This document shows, in pieces, positions 5,180-8,483 of a stretch of 8,483 nucleotides of DNA. The number at the start of each line of letters is the position of its first letter. The stretch's first letter is position 1. Position numbers and translations under genes: made by a program. Origin of the DNA: Bacteroidota bacterium (GTDB lineage: Bacteria > Bacteroidota > Ignavibacteria > Ignavibacteriales > Melioribacteraceae); NCBI GenBank assembly GCA_023381535.1, contig JAMCSN010000126.1, positions 1 to 8,483 on the forward strand, in the 5' to 3' direction. The notes below the pieces were generated by a model that was given only the letters and a program-made list of their open reading frames with translations, did no database searches and was not told the origin of the DNA.

Positions 5180-8100
5180 ATGAAGTTGAATGTTAAATTC
5201 ATATTGATCACATTTCTGGTTGTAGTCGTTGTATCGGTATCGTCCACGGTCATTTTTTATTCGTTAGCCGGGCAAGCGCTGTTGCAGCAGCAATCGAAAT
5301 CAATCTTGAATGCCACAAGCGATTTGGTCATTGCGCTTCAGAACGAAGTTCTGAAAACGGATTCCGATTTCAGCGGTTTGAGTCCGCATCTGAACAATTT
5401 TGAATCGCTTAACATCGATTCGACATCAATCGACTTTTTGTTTACGTTGGTTAACGATTCGCTGATAAACGCGCGTGAGTTTAGAACCAACGGCAAATCG
5501 TACATAAATTCCCGGTCGTTTTCATTTCGCCAATTCTTTGTAAATAACCCGAATGTGATTTTGCGGTATGCACAATCCCCCGATGGCAAAACGGTTTATT
5601 ACGGGAATGTTATTTCGTCAAAAATGCTCGATAGAATTTCCGACAAAATCCGTTCCGAGGTTGCTCTCATTGTTAATAACGTGCCTGTTGAGTTCTCACA
5701 TTCGGAAAGGAGCCAAGCCAATTTACTGAATATTGTAAATGCGGTTCACGACTTAAGATACAAAAACAGCTATTCTCTTTATTCGCTGGAATCCGAGAAC
5801 GGGGATTTCATCGCAACTTTATATACTCCTAAACTTTATTTCTCCCCCGAAACAAAAGTTAATTTTGTTGTGTTCGATGCGTTTAAGGAAGGCGTGAATT
5901 TCCGGGATACCCTCCGCATCGTGATGATATTGATAATTTTAGCCGGCAGCGCTGTTACCATTATTATAGTTCTGGTCTCAACGGCAAAACTGCGAAAGCA
6001 AATCTTTCTTCTCAGCAACGCCGCCGAAGTTACCAGCAAAGGTGATATGGACCATCGAGTAGAGGTAATCACTCATGATGAAATTGGAAACCTCAGCAGA
6101 ATCTTTAACAAAATGCTCGACGAGATTGTCAGAAATAAAAATGCCGAGAAGGAGTATTCCGAGTTCATCACTTTGATAAATCAGAATCCTACTATAAAAG
6201 AAATTTCTTACGCGGCTCTTTCCAAAATAATTAAAACAACCGGTTTAACTTTTGGTGTGCTGTACCTGTCTGAGAACAAGATTTTGCGGCTGGTCTCGTC
6301 TTACGGAATCAGCAAGAACCTGGCGGCGCTGAATCATAACGAAGATGTGTACAACAACGCAGTTGATAAAAAGGAGAAAGTTGAATTTCATTTTCGTGAA
6401 AATTTTCCTGAAGTACAGACCGGATTGGCTGTTATCAAACTAAAGTATTTGACTATCTACCCCATAGTTTACAACAAAGAAACAATTGCAGTTCTTGAAC
6501 TTGCATCGGAATCCGAACCGCAATCGGATGTATTGAAATACCTGAACAACATCCAAGAACAGCTGGCAATTGGATTGGCTAACGCAAAATCGTTGGAGCA
6601 ATTGGAAAACCTTGTCGGTGAGCTGAAAATATTAAACGAAGAGTACCAAAAACAAAATGCTCAGATCACAGTTCAAAACGAAGAGTTGAAAAGACTGCAC
6701 AAGCAGCTACAGGAAAAAGCCGGTGAGCTTGAGAGTCAGCGAGCAAAAGCAGTAGAGCTTACAAAAGTTAAGTCGGAGTTTCTTGCAAGTATGTCGCACG
6801 AGTTGAGAACCCCGTTAATATCGATCCTCGGATTGACCGACTTGATGGTGAATGATTCCGTTCTTACAAAATCAATTAAGGAAAGACTGAACATTATTCA
6901 CCGGAACGGAAAAAAGTTGTTGGAGCTGATCAGCAACATTTTGGAATTCTCAAAGTTCGATTCGGGAAAGATTGAGGTTAGAAAAGAAAGCTTTCTATTG
7001 AGCGATCTTCTCGATGAAGTCTCGCCCAACGTTTATCAGTTGACCATGGAAAAGAAAATCAAGTTTGTAATTGATCTTCCTGAAAACACCGATATGCTGA
7101 TTGAAAGCGACAGGACAAAACTTGATCAAATCTTGGTTAATCTTTTGGTAAATGCCGTCAAGTTTACTAACGAAGGTTCTGTTACACTTTCGGCGAAAAT
7201 TTCCGGCGATTATGATCTTGTGTTTGATATTATTGATACCGGCATTGGTATCTCTGACGAAGACAAGAAAATTATTTTTACAGAGTTCCGCCAGGTGGAT
7301 AGCGGTATGTCCAGAAAGCACGGCGGTACTGGATTAGGTTTGGCAATTGCACAAAAATATGTTGAGCTGTTGAACGGTCGTATTACAGTTGAGAGCGAGA
7401 TAGGGAAAGGTTCAAAATTTTCGGTTATGCTGCCGAATGCTGTTCTGGAAGTGTTGAGTGATGCTGGTCATAAATTTCTTACCGTGTCGGAACCAGCTGC
7501 TAAAGATTCGGAGAAGAAAAGCGTTTTGATAATTACCGATAATCCCGAATCTCAAAAATTTATCAGCGATTATCTCGAGTCGTATGAGTATAATGTCCTG
7601 ACATCGTCAAAGGCATTGGAGAGTCTGGAGATTGCAAAAGAGAAAAAGCCGAGCGTTATTGTGCTCAATCCTTTCTTGAAAGATGAAAACGTTTGGGAAT
7701 TGATTGCCAAACTCAAAGACGATTCGACGACACAGGATATTCCTGTTCTGCTTACAATGATAATCGAGGAAGAAAAAGTAGGATGGGAATCGGAGATTTT
7801 TGATTTTCTGGTTAATCCGCTGACCGTTGAGAAATTAAAATCCAAAATTGAACAAGCTGAAAAATATTTCGGAATGCAAATCCAAAAAGTTGCTGTAATT
7901 GACTGGAATAAAGATGAACATGAGACTCTTGCCGGTTTGAAAAACAAAAACCTCGAGCTTTTTTACGTTTCGGAAATCAATAACATGATAAACTTGATAG
8001 AGAAAGAGAATCCTCAATTAATAGTTCTCGATTTCCTTTCGTTCGGCAAGAACTCATTGCAGATAAGTTACGAGTTGGCGCAGAACAAAAGCAGCAGGCA

Positions 8101-8483
8101 TATCCCGATAATTTTGAAAGTTCCGGAGAAATTCAAAAAAGAGTTGAACGATGATCTTACTCAGCAGCTCAGGCAGCTAACATTGAAAGTAAAATCGCAT
8201 CCGCTGGATGTGCTGAAAAATCTTCGTGAACGGTTGAGGATCGATGACAGCGTCACCAACAAAAGGATGCATTTGATCGAAGAGACGTCGGATTTGCAGC
8301 TTGTTCAAATGAAACAGACGGGTGAAGAAAAAAGTTTTCGAAATACAAAACCCACAGTTTTAATTGTTGACGACGACAGCGATGCGCTGTTCACCATCGG
8401 CGAGTATGTAAAGCAGCTTCAGTGCGACACAATTTTTGCTCACAACGGAATGGAATGCCTGCTGATGCTTAATCATGTTAATC
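5180..8483 (+). CDS. Membrane-bound hybrid sensor histidine kinase with GAF-like domain and at least three receiver modules, 3'-truncated by window
   Basis: Open without a stop for 1,101 codons to the window edge. Layout: membrane helix 6-27; extracytoplasmic sensor about 30-245 (family not recognised); membrane helix about 247-267; HAMP about 268-318 (with DEIGNL); GAF-like domain about 328-460; coiled coil about 475-534; HisKA with phospho-acceptor His540 in SHELRTP; HATPase with N box Asn658 (NLLVNAVKF), G1 box DTGIG 686-690 and G2 box GGTGLGL 715-721. All kinase catalytic motifs look intact. Three receiver modules follow. REC1 (about 780-890) has Asn830 at the usual phospho-Asp site and Asn879 at the usual Lys. 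REC2 (about 903-1020) keeps Asp908 and Asp951 but lacks the usual Thr/Ser and Lys. REC3 begins at about 1058 with VDDD (1063-1066), and its Asp acceptor lies outside the window. Signal reception is in the envelope; the output partner is not visible. It lies 99 bases after pilQ, so control of pilus function is possible but unproven. Confidence 0.93.
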   Translation, partial: MKLNVKFILITFLVVVVVSVSSTVIFYSLAGQALLQQQSKSILNATSDLVIALQNEVLKTDSDFSGLSPHLNNFESLNIDSTSIDFLFTLVNDSLINAREFRTNGKSYINSRSFSFRQFFVNNPNVILRYAQSPDGKTVYYGNVISSKMLDRISDKIRSEVALIVNNVPVEFSHSERSQANLLNIVNAVHDLRYKNSYSLYSLESENGDFIATLYTPKLYFSPETKVNFVVFDAFKEGVNFRDTLRIVMILIILAGSAVTIIIVLVSTAKLRKQIFLLSNAAEVTSKGDMDHRVEVITHDEIGNLSRIFNKMLDEIVRNKNAEKEYSEFITLINQNPTIKEISYAALSKIIKTTGLTFGVLYLSENKILRLVSSYGISKNLAALNHNEDVYNNAVDKKEKVEFHFRENFPEVQTGLAVIKLKYLTIYPIVYNKETIAVLELASESEPQSDVLKYLNNIQEQLAIGLANAKSLEQLENLVGELKILNEEYQKQNAQITVQNEELKRLHKQLQEKAGELESQRAKAVELTKVKSEFLASMSHELRTPLISILGLTDLMVNDSVLTKSIKERLNIIHRNGKKLLELISNILEFSKFDSGKIEVRKESFLLSDLLDEVSPNVYQLTMEKKIKFVIDLPENTDMLIESDRTKLDQILVNLLVNAVKFTNEGSVTLSAKISGDYDLVFDIIDTGIGISDEDKKIIFTEFRQVDSGMSRKHGGTGLGLAIAQKYVELLNGRITVESEIGKGSKFSVMLPNAVLEVLSDAGHKFLTVSEPAAKDSEKKSVLIITDNPESQKFISDYLESYEYNVLTSSKALESLEIAKEKKPSVIVLNPFLKDENVWELIAKLKDDSTTQDIPVLLTMIIEEEKVGWESEIFDFLVNPLTVEKLKSKIEQAEKYFGMQIQKVAVIDWNKDEHETLAGLKNKNLELFYVSEINNMINLIEKENPQLIVLDFLSFGKNSLQISYELAQNKSSRHIPIILKVPEKFKKELNDDLTQQLRQLTLKVKSHPLDVLKNLRERLRIDDSVTNKRMHLIEETSDLQLVQMKQTGEEKSFRNTKPTVLIVDDDSDALFTIGEYVKQLQCDTIFAHNGMECLLMLNHVN

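Noticed and set aside
5338..6072. Reverse-strand open frames of 78-83 codons in the region after the secretin
   Set aside because: The + strand here is continuously open from 5180 to the window end and encodes an orderly sensor-kinase domain series; the reverse frames are shadows.
7511..7880. Sequencing error or frameshift as the cause of the missing receiver residues
   Set aside because: The frame stays open through all receivers, and the flanking hydrophobic strand pattern is regular, so substitutions rather than indels explain the changes.

Overview
The window is a compact type IV pilus (T4P) machine locus followed by the first ~1,100 codons of a very large hybrid histidine kinase. All genes are on the + strand. 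In order they are: the last 26 codons of a PilB/GspE-type extension ATPase (1-83); a PilT-type retraction ATPase (153-1379); a PilM-PilN fusion (1382-2938); a PilO-PilP fusion (2935-3813); a short PilQ/GspD-family secretin (3824-5080); and a sensor kinase that starts at 5180 and runs off the window at 8483. No RNA gene, mobile element, CRISPR array or long repeat was seen, and no gene-free stretch exceeds 100 bases.

The first five genes are packed with gaps of 69, 2, -4 and 10 bases, so pilT to pilQ very probably form one transcript with translational coupling at pilMN/pilOP (ATGA overlap). Together they describe one trans-envelope machine. PilB and PilT are the cytoplasmic motors. PilM-N and PilO-P form the inner-membrane alignment complex. 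The secretin is the outer-membrane pore. PilC (platform), pilins and prepilin peptidase are not in the window.

The most notable point is that the four alignment proteins PilM, PilN, PilO and PilP appear as only two polypeptides. PilM-N is built like GspL of type II secretion: an actin-like cytoplasmic part, one membrane helix, then a coil and a ferredoxin-like domain. PilO-P carries a PilP-like beta domain at its C-terminus. Both nucleotide-binding loops of the PilM half look degenerate, the secretin is short (418 aa), and PilT has an altered Asp box (GSPIE where EDPIE is usual).

The kinase (5180-8483+) has two membrane helices around a ~215-aa extracytoplasmic sensor, then HAMP, a GAF-like domain, a coiled coil, an intact HisKA/HATPase core, and at least three receiver modules. 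The first receiver has lost its phospho-acceptor Asp, the second is partly degenerate, and the third begins as an intact receiver but is cut by the window edge. Its link to the pilus is positional only.

Organism: a didermic bacterium with moderate-to-low GC. The secretin shows an outer membrane. Clear Shine-Dalgarno sites and a TTG start argue mildly against typical Bacteroidia. The overall flavour (fused pilus genes, large hybrid kinase with several receivers) would fit the Ignavibacteriota/Chlorobi side of the FCB group, but this is a low-confidence impression from sequence style only.
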